Below the pieces are notes generated by a model. It worked only from the letters and a program-made list of their open reading frames with translations, was not told where the DNA came from and did not search any database. A stretch of DNA of 64,000 nucleotides from Ephemerocybe angulata (Eukaryota > Basidiomycota > Agaricomycetes > Agaricales > Psathyrellaceae): assembly GCA_013368325.1 (NCBI GenBank), contig JAACJK010000163.1, forward strand, positions 3,472,001-3,536,000, in the 5' to 3' direction. The position numbers and the translations under genes are program-made. The first letter of the stretch is position 1. The number at the start of each line of letters is the position of its first letter. Below are positions 47,501 to 59,153 of the stretch, in pieces.

Positions 47501-48453
47501 TGGAGAAGCTAACGGGGCTCCTGCCGATCCCGTGTGCGAGGAAGCTCTACATGGCACTGGTGGACCCCCACCTCACCCACGGGGCTGATGTTATGGTGGA
47601 CCATGTGGAGAAGGCTCGGAAGGAGCAGGAGAAGGAACAGGAGCTGTATCTCCGGAGGATCCTGGGTGTTGGGAGCCGGTGCAGGAAGTGTATCCTGTTC
47701 ACGGAGACCGGCCTTATCCCTCTGCAGGTGCGACGTTTGTCGCTGACGGTGAGGAACATACTGTATCTGCTCCGTAATCCTGCGTTGTTGGCGTTCGCGG
47801 CTTACCGGGAGCTGGTGTCTCTTGACTTCGCGGGTCACCGTACGTGGGTGAGCCGTCTGCGTGAGGCTATCAAGGCCCTGCCTTATGCAGTAGCTGTGCC
47901 AGACCCTGATGGCCTCCTTTCGGTTGGGCGTATGGAGGAGCTCCTAGAGGAGATCAACGGTGGGGTTGGGAGGTGGCTGCAGGGACTGGTCGATGCGTCG
48001 ACCGATTTGTATTTTATTCAGGGGAGGCGTGAGCCTGACGCGAGAGGGGAGTTGACTGTCGCCGCCCCGGTGGCACTCCGTCAGTATCTGCGCATTCCCC
48101 ATCCGGGTTATCGTCGTGCGCTTACGAGGGTTCTGCTTGGGGAGCACAAGTATGCCGTTCGTCGTAGGAGGTGGAGACAGGCAGGGGATCAGTGTTTGTG
48201 TCGGTTCTGTGGCCGCGTCACCGAAACGGTTGAGCACTTGTGGCTTGTGTGCGGTCGGTCAGAGACGCTGAGTGCGGATCGGAGGAGGTTTATGGTCGAT
48301 GTCTGGAAGGCTGCGTCGTTGGAAGAGCGGGCAGAGCTGCAGAGTCTGAATGATGATGCGGAGGCTCAGCTAAAAGTGATACTCTCAAGTAGGCGATGGG
48401 TCACTATAGCGGCGCGGTTTGCATACGAGATTGAGCGGCTTCTAAAGGATTGA
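44533..48453 (+). CDS. LINE ORF2: endonuclease, RNase H, reverse transcriptase (unit D)
   Basis: Same domain order and motifs as the unit C copy. I noted two amino-acid differences: ALCRVSGK here against ALCWVSGK in C (endonuclease region), and LDGVAVTN against LDGVTVTN (RT region). Neither touches a catalytic residue. The frame is fully open and overlaps the ORF1 end in the -1 frame at the A6T run. Confidence 0.85.
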   Translation: MGGVSRSPSPSSREAGAVTRTPACTVSIRSWNVNGNFAIRMACPEFVEEIYHYDVNIFQETQMEKDGMVVVADVPGYSRCSVEREYHDPTGYQGGGVVALVREGVGLKMSAALSSPDILVLESPQMILVGAYILPEGSAWDTFADESPYAQLEDLMALCRVSGKMVVIVGDLNARTGASGERRSEDEKTTTRGNSLLRTCTANGMHIFNGLPKFHTSSSRFTSHHTGIGKAVVDYAIGNDRALAATTAMKIGTERRMWSDHAEVFLQVEVAGLPPLRRGRAKDATRAPRKRMRKPKLPTATELDRLMIQAIESQTTPDNELRRLYGPVFKETAPVHVYVDGSGLDNGTARARAGSGVYFGPGSRKNLAVRVPDDQANGRAEVYAIFCALQAANQHQTLVIFSDSEYAIGMVTTWAARKAAIGWRVTNGDILRDIAGLLEQRPAAVTFRKVKAHSGNAHNDAADALAKEGAESPPVPPYEPIDWTLRKADPLGCQCEPCRSKGPILSKDKVLAELGERRGHEGELGYGPEPLSGMVASLTIAAAQSRCRERQREIRLELLNAPTDKEFWRVYKRLWSARAFELSEFTADDLRRVFEARMNPIVPTPPSFDQERLRLNEEMEDLLEGETVDATPLFSFSRIVVLEDIEKAKLRLRGRLDAATGEDQISYRDIMGMENELLMDLCNRCLELRSAPSVWLRTQLVGLLKKDKPKNDPASYRTIGLESCFLKFMMSVVTARLEEWAEGRGALPASQNGFRKGYRTNNNVLVLQAAVDKAKAQGRPLFAAFVDLTNAFPSTNHATLWLKLRRLGAGGRIFDWLRWIYGEMTYFVSHEGEKSDEFKSSVGILIGDTCSPILWALYMSDLPGFMSRDDDDIVLDGVAVTNVEQADDVLLLSLSREGLRRKVEGISRWCSVNFMLFNETKSVVMVFGGSAKAGDRESLAFGEGCQLQVVTEVSYLGFLVTSSGSSGPLRKHYNVKAQKAKRITGTMRGVEKLTGLLPIPCARKLYMALVDPHLTHGADVMVDHVEKARKEQEKEQELYLRRILGVGSRCRKCILFTETGLIPLQVRRLSLTVRNILYLLRNPALLAFAAYRELVSLDFAGHRTWVSRLREAIKALPYAVAVPDPDGLLSVGRMEELLEEINGGVGRWLQGLVDASTDLYFIQGRREPDARGELTVAAPVALRQYLRIPHPGYRRALTRVLLGEHKYAVRRRRWRQAGDQCLCRFCGRVTETVEHLWLVCGRSETLSADRRRFMVDVWKAASLEERAELQSLNDDAEAQLKVILSSRRWVTIAARFAYEIERLLKD

Positions 48454-51400
48454 GAGGAGTCATTCTACTGTATTATCATGGCGCGGTTTGCATACGAGGT
48501 TGAGCGGCTTCTACAGGATTGGGAGGAGTAATTCTACTGTATTGTCATACGAGGTATAATGGGTTAATTGCGCTTTGAGTGCTACTGCTGCTTCTGTGGG
48601 GTGCTAGGTGTTTCTTGATCTTGTGGCTCGGGTCTGGTGCCGTTTCTGTGAGGCATATATTATGTTTAGCGTGCTCTTGCGCGCAGGTCCCTCGGCACGC
48701 CTGACTCCGACCGGATGGACAATTCGACGGCTTCTAGCCGGCCGTTTCAGTCGCCCTAGTCTCAGGCTGCTACCAAGCTGGCGGGAGTCCGGGACCTCTC
48801 TGGTTGCCACCTTGGGGGGTGGGTGCCCCTATCGGCTGGCGGTGGCAACACTGCTTATGCTGAATGTTTTACGGGCCCCACCCAATCAGGAGCCGTGCTG
48901 GGGCCCCGTTTTACAGCCGGCACCGCCATCACTCGGCTGCCGTCGGCATCACGGCGCGGCTGATTGGTCATCGGGAAATATCCGAAAGAGGACCGCGCTG
49001 GTCAGCGCGCTCGCATTTCGGCGGCTCTCTGTGTTGCTCGCTTCCCCCAAATTTATTCGGTTCCCCAATGCTGTCATCGGAGGTAGCCATGGGTGCACAG
49101 TGTGAGTTGTGAGTGCTGGGCCTGGGCTGGGGACTCATAGTTTAGCAGCCTAGTGTACAGATTGGTCCTGTATTTCACTGTACTACTGGAATGATACACA
49201 TCTTGCCCTCGTGAAATGCCCCCACTGGTCATAGAATAGCATTATACACCTTTAGAGCAGTCCTGGATGCCGCATTGGCATTGGGGGGACTCGGTTGAGG
49301 CCATGATTGAGGCCATGAGACTGTGATTTCGTGGGAAACTTGTGGGAAACATTCTGGTAATAGGCGCCCGCCCTGCTCATCGTGCCTGTTACTGGCTCAG
49401 CTACAAATAAGTAGCCGTTTGGTGGCAATAAGTTGCATAAGTACTTATTCCAGAACGTTTTACGGTAAAACAGCCTGATTTACGGCGAACCGGTTTATTT
49501 TACAGCAACCCGCTTGCATTTCGCTTGCGGGTTTCGATGGGCGGAGAGCCTGGATTCTCGAACGTGTGGCCATCAAATTTGATCAAACCCTATTGTAATC
49601 TAATCTTTACAGTACTATATCCAGGTGTCACCATGTAGCTTGCAAATCAAATGTAGGGACTGTAGTCTACATTGGTAGAATACTATGGGTCACCATGGCA
49701 GTTCAAGCAGCCCTTGAAGTCCAGGTCACCTCCCATTTCTCCCTTACATCTGTATACATATGAGTTTCAGTGTTTCACCATATCTCAGCCATATTTGGCC
49801 TGCATCCCATCACGAACGGTGCTTATGCTCACGCCTCTGAGTCGTCCTCTGTCCCTAATCTTATTTACATGTTCTACCGGTACGTCTACTTATTACGATG
49901 TATCATGCTGCGCCGGGGAGTGGGTCCATCCCACAAACTTCGCCCAGACCGATGTGGGCGCGCCAGACTCCCGGTCGCCATCACCCCATCCCACGCAACC
50001 ATCGGCACTTCAAATGAACCTCGGCGCCATCTGTCCCAGACTTGCGGTAAGGGCACCCTTTGTAAAACGGGTGTAAAACAAGTGGAATAAGGCCGCTTAC
50101 CCATCCTTTGAACAACACACACACACACACACACACATCCCCTGGACATCCCTACTAATGTGCCTAGATCACGAAACCCGAGTGATTCGGTATTCCAGAC
50201 ACCAGGGGCTGGGAGCAGTACCCAGAAGAGGGTGTATACGCCTGCCTCTACCTTCAACTTTCGGTCGCACAAGAAAAGGAGGCTATCGACAAACACATTG
50301 GATGTGTCGACCGAATCACCTGTTGGACCCTCGCCACTCTTTCAATGCGAGAATATCTCGACAACTTCGGTATGTTTCCAGGCTTACAAGGGCAGAACTA
50401 GAGCTAACAACCCGCAGCTTGACCGATTCATACCACTACGACCGCAGAGCATCGTGCCGTTGACGATCAGCCCGCGAACGAACCGGATGTACAAGTCGTT
50501 CGGGCTGTTGACCAACCAGCGCCTAAACTACCGGGACGAGAACACGAACCCCCAACCCGAGAACAGCGCCTTCTCTCTGCTCCGCAAGAGCGCCTCCTCC
50601 CTCGTGTCCACCCACAAGACCACCAACGGGCGGTCCGTAAGCCAGAACCTCGCCCGGAACTCGCAGGCCACCCTCGTTCTGGACAGCCCAGGGCTCACGA
50701 CCTCGCTGTACTCAACACCACTCTCCTGGTCGCTGAACAACCAGATCGCCGTAGCCTGCGGCAAGGACATCTACTACCAAGACATCGACACGCGCAAAGT
50801 AACCTTTTTCTTCACCTCGGGGCTCTCGCGGCCCGTGCAAGAGGCGCTGTCCATCGCATGGGGGGACGCGAAGCACAAGACCAAGCTCGCGTGCATCAAC
50901 GGCGCCGGGGCGTGCGAGGTCGTGTGCACGGAGGAAAAGACCGTCGGGCTCGCGCTGTACGGGCGCGAAGCCTCCGAATGGGACAACCCTGCCAAGTCGC
51001 TCTGCTGGAACGGCGACACGGTGACGTACGGGCTGAGCAATGGGGAGATCCGGTTCCACGACCTGCGGGATGCGGGGAAGTGCTTCACGGTTGGGGGGCG
51101 GGGGGCGGGTGGACACCGGCGGAGCGTGGTGTCGATGGCGTACGACTCGACGGGGAATTTCTTGGCGAGTGGGGATGTTGATGGGAATGTGCACGTCTGG
51201 GACGTTCGCGCGCGCAAGTCACTCACCGAGGTGAAGCAGAGCAGCAAGATCAAGCACCAGGCGGTGGCGAAGGTGAGTCTCCTCGTTTCATTTTGACTTC
51301 ATGCTGACTCTTGCGCAGGCGCTCGCATGGTGCAGTTGGCAGCCCGAGCTCCTGGCCACGGGGAGCTACTACCCCGAAGGCACGGTCCAAGTCTGGAGCA

Positions 51401-54400
51401 CGAACAAACTCACCACCGGCCCCATCGAGCCCGAGAAGACCTTCGCCCTCAACGCCGCAGTGCACTCTCTCATCTGGTCTCCCCAGTGCAAAGAACTTCT
51501 CAGCACGCACGGCGTCCAGTTCAAACACGAGCCACCGACGCACCGGCAGCGCAGGGTATCGTCGACCGCGGGTAGACCTGCCGCCGCAACGAAGAGCAAA
51601 CCGACCGTGGTGCTGGGTCCGTTGACCCATTCGATGGTGGTGCACGACTATCCCAGTGGCAAGCGCCTGCTGACCATGGGTCGGGCGCACCGGCATTGCA
51701 TCACAGCTGCGTGCTTGGGGCCGAATAGTCAGGATGTGTTCACGGCGTCGCCGAAGGAGGAGACCATCAAGATGTGGAAGGTGTGGGGGGAGACGCCCAA
51801 GAGGGTGAAAGAGGGGGCCGTGCGTGCGACCTCGGTAAGCTTTAGGCGGTACATTCGTGGGTGTTTCGACCCTGAATTTCCTTTTGAAGGCAGAGACCTT
51901 CCTAATGGAGGCAAAAAGGTGAAAAAAATCGCAAGTTTTTGCTTTCAAACGTCGGGTGCAGGTCCGTAGGTTCGGTATTCAGCGGTCCTTCTTATTATAT
52001 TGAGCAAGCGTGTCTACTACAGGATTACTACGGTCTACAACGATACTGGATGGGTGACGTACTGTGCGACTCGCGAGCATAGGGATGGGATGCCTGACAC
52101 CGTTTAGCACCAGGGTATATATACCTGTCTAACCTCAGACGTGGCATTCAACAAACATTTGCGTGTCACCGCGTCAGCGCAACGTGTTCCTTTGGTGTTC
52201 CTGGTTACGCATCTTCAGGCTTATGTTTTGTGTGTGTTTCCATACCCGCTGTCTCTTTTGTTCTGTCTGGTAAGTCCCTCCTCCTGTCCTTCCTCTACCC
52301 ATCTTTGCAGATTTTTCTAGCTTCAAGTGCCAGTTGAAACTAGTTGAATCCACAAAGATGTGCTGAGGCATTCCACTCACTTCTTGAAAGGTTTTCAGCC
52401 CAGGAATGAAACCCTGACATTCGCTCCGGCTATGGCCATCCCTGACTCCCGTAACTTGATCTCTAATTCCGGCTTGAGATAGGTTCCGCCTTGGTTCCGC
52501 CCGCTGCGTGTCATCCTCTTCCTTCTGCTGAAACTTTGACTTATTCCTTACCTTTAGGTCTCTGTGTCCATTAACAGGTATACATCGGCGTTGAAGGCTC
52601 TCGACGATGAACCAACCAAAGTCTACTTTGCATATTAGGAGGACCATGTTGTACGTACATACGGAAATCATTTACGCTATACCGTTCTGCCGCCTGGACC
52701 CTGCTCGCTGCACGTTTCCATTCCCCGAGTTCGCGGCTGTCATTTGAGTTGCCGCGGAAAATAACTTTTTCGCTCCCGCGTTCTCGACTTCTTTTGCTGA
52801 GTCTCCAAATGGCTAATTGCCGCGAGATGTCCATCTTGCTCCCGGGCCACGTCGTCTCAGCTCCCACTCTCAGCGTCCGCCGTCCATCGCTCATGTCGCT
52901 GAGAGACCGCATCATCTATACTTCCACTGTCGACGTCCAATGAACCTCAGCTTGTCCCTCGCGTGCGCCGTTTTCCGGAAGCCCAGAAATCAAACTTCAG
53001 TCCCCAGAGTCCGTGTCCTTGTACGTCCCACCGCCGCGTCTGCATTTCGACAGTGCTTGACATCATGGAGCTTTTGCAGGGCAGGGGATGGATATGCTCT
53101 CATGCATTCGCTCGGTGCGTTAGGACAAAACTCGCTCTGTTTAATTCAGCTAATCACAGCTCATTTCTGCGCTCTCCACAGGCTATTTGCCCGTCGGCAC
53201 CACCACCTTGTGGCACCCTAGTACACCGTATGTTACCAGGGTTAACCCCTCTTTTGACTGTCTGACAATTTCATAGGACTCGTAGCTGGCTGAGATCCAC
53301 CTCACGTTCATCGGAACCCTGCAGGTCAATCACACAGCTTATGGCCTCCGCAACTCCAACCAGCCCTCAAGGCCCGTTCCTTCGTCAGCGGACAGTTCAA
53401 TATCACCACACGGTATGCTTATTCCGCCAGTCCAATGCGATTTTACACAAAAATTCCCTCCAGCTCCCAAACCTCGGCTCGCCACTTCACAGAATGGTAC
53501 GTACGTCAGAATACACGTCCGTGGCTGAGCCAACTTGAATTCTAACGCAATCGATTTTGTGTACAGCTTGGGAGCCGGACCAGAAGAGCCTCTCGCCGGG
53601 GCCCGCCACCATGCCCATCGCAGATCTCACCTTTACTCGCCAATCGCCAATCGCCCGTGGTCCATAGGTCCTTCGAATTCGCCGGAAGAAATTCTATCGT
53701 GTATTCGATTGTCAACTTAGTTTGGGAATGCCAAAGGTCAGTCTCGATCTTCTTTCTTGTCATAGGCTCTTACTTACATATTGAAATCCTATAGCCAGTA
53801 GCTAGGTTTTCCGGAACGATTTATATAGTGTTTTTGATTGTTAGGTCCTCAGGAGTAGTGAGCCGTCGCCGATCGGTAAGTCTAGTTCCTTTTCCCGTAC
53901 GCCGGTATGCCTAACCCTCCAATGAAGTGCGCACCCAAACCCTAGGGCTACCGGCATGAAACACCGACACTTGCCTACTGTCGACGCCTCGCCGCTACAG
54001 ACCCATGTCCGAGTCTCGATTTGTTACGGCTTGCCCACTTCACCCCTCGTAATGCCACGAGCCGAAGCCCCGGGCTTCACTCGCACATATGTCGACCCAT
54101 CAGCATTGACAGGAAGGATTGGCGGTTACGGACTACGATACATCATTATGACCGCGATACAGCGTTGGCCGAGGTTACCATATATTAGATCAATTAGGAC
54201 AGAAACTTATGATCTTGTGTTGCGCAAACGGAAGGGAAAGGGTAGTGAAGCAAAGATTTGATTACGGGAGAAAGGCAGGGTAAGGTAGAGTATATACGGC
54301 AGAAGACCAGACAATACTGAAACCGGTGACGATCAGACAGGCTCCAGCGATTCTCGGTATTCGGTGAGCGCGCCGCGCGCGCAACGACGAGTCACAACAA

Positions 54401-55745
54401 ACGGCCTCCCAGGCACACGGTCGCCCACCTCCATAGGTAGTACAGCAAAATGCTACTGCTATAGCACATCTATACATGGCCCATGGGATAGCGGGACGCA
54501 CACATACCAGCGCATGTGCGCTAATTCGACAAAATGGCCAGCTCATGCTGCGAATCAAGATTCACAACGGCATAATGCAACGGCGCGCCCATTTCTTGCT
54601 CGGACCTTTGGAATAGTTGTACGCTACCAATCGTGACGTATGTGCTGTAGAGTCTGTGAGACTCCCGAACTGATTGATTAGCTCGACAGGCCATGGGCCG
54701 GGGAACACACGAAGTCCCATCCGGCGGACTTGCATGCCAAAGTTTGCTGCAGGATCTCTAGCCTGGAGCTCATTTCGAGAAGATTAGAGAATAGTAAGAT
54801 ATTTAAGGTACTGCTAGTATCGTTCAGCACGTCCTCAGTGACACGCAACCCCGAGTCTTGGCGGAGCCGCGCGCAATCGGCTGTCGAAAGTGAGAATGAG
54901 ACGGGCGCTTATTTAGACGCGCCTTTGTGAACGGCCGATCTGCACTCATTTGCAAGCCGATAGTCGTTAAACTGCAGGATATAGCTCAGGGATATCGATA
55001 TACTAGTGGGTACACCCAACCGCCGCACTTCAACCCCTCCATCTTGCGAAAATCATCGAGATCTCGGGACCCACGTCTCCTCATCCCTTTCAGCAAGATT
55101 ACACATTTCCAAGCGTTTGCTTGACGATCGGCCAGCGCGGACCCGAGTATACTGATGCATCATACGTGTTATGACAGCGAAAATTGCATTTTGGCGTCGG
55201 GTTCGACGCCTTTCCCAAGGAGTTGAAGTAAGGATGGCTGGGCTTCGGGAGAACGAGATAGGGCCGGAAACCGATGAATTGAACGTTTTACGGGCTATAG
55301 AGCATTTGAGCTGACTTTGGTGGTCTTTTTTATGTTACGCTTTATGTCTTGCACTGGGGGGTTCAAAGTCTCAACCTCGTCCATCCATTGCATCGAAATT
55401 GCAGTCGCGCAGTCCAAGAAACCCTTTCCCGCTCGTCCCGTTCACCCGACAGACCGCCCCAGAGCATGAAGAAATCTTACATACTCAGCTCGCTTAGCCA
55501 TGCCAACCGACACCCGTCTCGCTCGGCCCAGGGCGAACAGTCAAACTTCGCGTGCAACAATGACTGCATCTCAGTCGAATTCCGGGTGACCTAGCTCGCG
55601 TGCCGTGCCATTACGCCTTGGCGTTGAAACGAATGTACGGACGTTTACATACGCTCAGGTAAGATGGTCGTCCGAGCTGTCAGTCCAGCGGGCTCGAGAT
55701 CTTAGATACGCTGAAGACGTTTATGGAAGTGGAGGTGTGGAGGGG

Positions 55746-55752
55746 TATATAA
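55746..55752 (+). promoter_or_regulatory. TATA box of the spacer D micro-exon gene
   Basis: TATATAA, 100 bp before the ATG at 55852, in the same context as in spacers B and C. Confidence 0.6.
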
Positions 55753-55851
55753 GATGGACGCCGTTGCGGTTAGGTCTCCATCATCCCTCTCATCCCCTTT
55801 CATTCAGTCAACTCTACTCTGGTGTACTACACACTACAGCTGCTCTTCACT

Positions 55852-56335
55852 ATGTTTTCGTTCCTTGTCACCGACGCTCACAACGTTGGTCTCGACGTTG
55901 ATCACGCTGCCGCAGCTTGTGAGTAATTTTGGAAGTCATACTTCTTACACCTTGCTCACAGTTATCTGTTCATTCAATACGCAAGCTCTGACCACTACAG
56001 CTATCCTATACGAGTGAGTTCCATATCCTACGTCTTTTTGTCAATTGAATAACGTTGCTCGCAAGACGTAGACTAGCCAAATAGGTTTCATTCAATCGGT
56101 ACGTTCACATCAGCTATTCTATAGTATCCCTACTGACTACTTCTTAACCAACCTTACAGACGCACCCAAACCAATCCTATTCAAGAGTGAGTACTCGAAT
56201 GATTTGAAAGACTCATGAAACTGACCTTCAGAAGTCCCAGCCGTATTCACGCACATTGCTGGCCCCACCACGACGGTCGGCGATTTTCTTCGTCTGCCGC
56301 CGCCGCCGCCGGTTGTGGTGTTCCTTCTCCACTGA
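55852..56335 (+). CDS. Unknown 74-aa protein, five exons (spacer D copy)
   Basis: Exons 55852-55918, 56001-56013, 56085-56098, 56160-56186 and 56232-56335. Same sequence and splice sites as the copies in spacers B and C. Function unknown. Confidence 0.6.
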
Positions 56336-59153
56336 CAATTGAGCGAAGGCCATCGCGCGTTGTTCATGACACATGCTCGGAGCAGGACAGGGCGGGAATC
56401 GATGGCTGGCGGACGAAGACCTACGCTTCAAGTTTCAGTGAGTCCATTAACGAGTTTCGCTAATCCGATAAATTGACCTTTGTATCCAAGCCCGGGTGCC
56501 TCAAGCTTCATCTTCGGGACGGCGTGGATGCTCGCGCTGAATGGGAGGCTCACGGCTGCTGAAACTTGTGAGTATTCTAAGCTTCCGGAACATTTGAAGA
56601 AAAGAAGACTGACCTTCGTTTCATCCCTGCAACAAGCCGATATCCAATTGCGAGCACGTATTGCCTCGTCCTCATCGCCAATTCAAACCCATCGCACGCA
56701 CGCACAACTATCTCCACAGGAATACTACTAATTCAAACAAAACGGTAAGCACCTGGCTGCGATTTCGTCGTGAACTACGCCTGACTGACCTGCAACATCA
56801 CACAGCGCGCTGTTCAGACCCCAACAAGGCCAAGGCTACCATCGCCACTCTGACAAGTTCGCGCACCGTCTAAGTACGATTTCGTCAACCTGAAATACTC
56901 GAGACAGACGCCCCACACTAGCATCACGGCGCAATCCCACCATAGAGCACTCCCACCCAACTCGGACGCGCGCACCGACGCGGCAGTACATCTTCGATCG
57001 TGTTGTGAGGGTGTGGCTAAGGCGAGTGCGATTCAGCACAGGGGCGGCCTGGTGAAGCGGAAGGCCGACCCTCGCTCACGACGTTGCCAACGACCATGAA
57101 GTCCTGTCTGCGCAATCGTGAGTACAGCTCAAGTTGATATTGACGTCCTGTACTCACCAGTCCCTTACCACCAACCAAGATTTCCACCATCTTTGAGGTT
57201 CCGGTGCCGTCGGACCTCTCGATCTGGCGACGCGGTGGACAGCGAGCGCTTGGGGTGGTGGTGACCTCGGTATTTGCTGGGCTGAATTTGGGCGAACGGG
57301 GACTATGGAAATGTGAGTCAAGCTTCGCTTTATGTCCAGATAGACGACTGACCTCGTTGCCCTGCAACCAGAACCACACCGACACCGCGGTCGACGCTTC
57401 CAACACTCGACGACATGCGCACCCGTGCGCCGCAGCTCGACGTCTTCGTTCGCGTAGGAGGGTCCCGGATGCGCTGCATGTCGAGTGCAGCTGAGCGAGG
57501 GCCGAGAGCCGGGAGTCGGGGGATGTCAAAGGGGACGCGGTTCGAATGACCCTGGAGCTTTGACAACGCAATCGTGAGTTTAATGCATGTAATCTCGAAG
57601 TTTTGTTACTCACCAATACCCTACAACCAGCATCACCATGCCGGTCGTCCCCACCACCTCTCAGAACCTCTACGCCGCAGAACGCGGCCGCCTTGCATCC
57701 GGGCAACTCCAAGGTCGGCGGTGGGTCATGGTGGATGTTGACTGGCCTTGAAGCTCAGCCCGTTGGCCCAACGATGCGCGCGCCGGCGCCATGGCCGGCT
57801 GTCCGAAGGATTTCGCGGGTCTCATCTTCGCTCGTTGCGCCGGGCCCCTAGGTTCCGATATGCAAACGTGAGTACACATCCATCGCATCTTGAGGTTTAT
57901 ACTCACCGATCCCCTACAACCAGCATCACCTGAAGTCTCCGCGCCCGCGAAATGGCTGTAGTCGACGACCTGGAGCATTCCGGGATCGGTGTTGGTGGAC
58001 AGACGTTGCGTCGAGGGTAAGTCTATGCAATCGTGAGTCCAATTCCTTTGATATCGAGGCAGTAAGCTCACCAATCCACTACAACCAGCATCACTCGAGC
58101 CGATGCCGCACATGGCGAAAATCGGGCTGGCGGTTTCGGAGTTCGATGTCGACGGTTGGTGGCCGCTGGCAGCGGATATAGGTTGGTGTTGGGGCGTTGC
58201 CTGCGATAGTGGGCGAGGAGTGCAGCGACTCGGGTTAGCCCTTGTGAAGCCGCGAGTCTGTGTTTGTATTCGTGCTGGCGCTGGGATACGGGAGGCATGG
58301 TAAGCGTAGCTCTAGGTCATCCTAATCCAATTGGACTAACATGTGTGCCCAGCGATCTGTGCTCGAAATGCGACAAAGTCGCGTCGGGTTTGGAGTGGTG
58401 GTCGTGATGGGAGAGCGTTTGCGCCATCGAGTTGCCAGTTGTGCTGACTCTTGCTCAGCCGCGGCGCACGGTGATTCGGATCGTTGCTTCTGGCGAGAAG
58501 GTGAGTGGGAGTTATCTTGGATGCGAATGAATGCTTACCAAGTCCCAGGCCGTCGATCCCTCGCGGCGCAACGCTACTCTCAGCTGTGCATATGCGCCGG
58601 ATTGGAATGGTAGAGCCTCCCTGCAGATCAGCCTCATCCTACGCGAATGGTGAAGGTGAGTGAAGCTTTCCAGTCAATACAGAGGCAGAACTCACCGAAA
58701 AGGTGCACAGAACGACCATATCCACGACAGAGACGATGCAAGACTGAGGGGGGAAGGGAGCGAGATGGCGGGAAGATGCAGGGACGAGGCGTCCGGGGAC
58801 AGGTCAAAATAGCAGAGGACGTGGGGGAGCGAGGGGTCGAGGGATTTCGAAGGAGCCAATCAGAGCTCTTGAGCGCGGGGAAGACGATCTTGGGCGGCCA
58901 ATGAGAGCTCTTGGATGCGGAGGGGGTGAACGCGAGCAGCTGGTCGTTCAGAGGAGGGAGTCTGATCGCCAGGGACTGGTCACCGCCACGATCACGAGTC
59001 TGTTTGCGCGCCATGACCGCCATCAAAGTTGGCTCGGCGGCGCTCCAACCAGTTCTCGTAAGTTCGTCTCCAACTCTTGAAACTTCAACCACCATCGCGA
59101 TTCGCGATATTGTCAAGCAGTACAGAGGCTTGAGACCAGGAGGACCTAGTACA

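Larger units (their letters stand above)
42128..50134 (+). mobile_element. LINE (non-LTR retrotransposon) in unit D, 8,007 bp
   Basis: Same element, same insertion point and same ACATC flanks as in unit C, offset exactly 17,079. It was copied by the segmental duplication and not by a second insertion. The 5' UTR repeats, the 69-bp duplication and the (AC)n tail are all present. Confidence 0.9.
42075..51969 (+). pseudogene. Cdc20/Cdh1-like paralog, copy D, split by a LINE in intron 1
   Basis: Exons 42075-42079, 50168-50369, 50418-51272 and 51319-51969. The structure is as in copy C, with the second LINE copy in intron 1 at the same nucleotide. Exons 2 and 3 encode the same residues as copy E (for example CINGAGACEV and REASEWDN), while exon 4 has the B/C form (TTGPIEPEK, PNSQDVF). 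One T fewer in the run near 51,936 moves the read-through stop to 51969. The Ile-Arg tail is absent; the alternative last exon would be 51970-52107. The 8-kb intron makes a normal mRNA unlikely. Confidence 0.65.
41912..58990 (+). repeat. Array unit D (LINE-interrupted gene copy D, spacer)
   Basis: 17,079 bp, a direct duplicate of unit C without the MITE. The ATCACGAG motif at 41912-41919 is single, confirming the clean pre-insertion site of the MITE. Confidence 0.9.
51970..58990. other. Spacer D
   Basis: A near-identical copy of spacers B and C. The related introns lie at 57118-57179, 57313-57371, 57574-57630, 57868-57923 and 58017-58088. It ends with the CCAAT pair near 58856 and 58898, which serves as upstream sequence for copy E. 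Confidence 0.6.
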
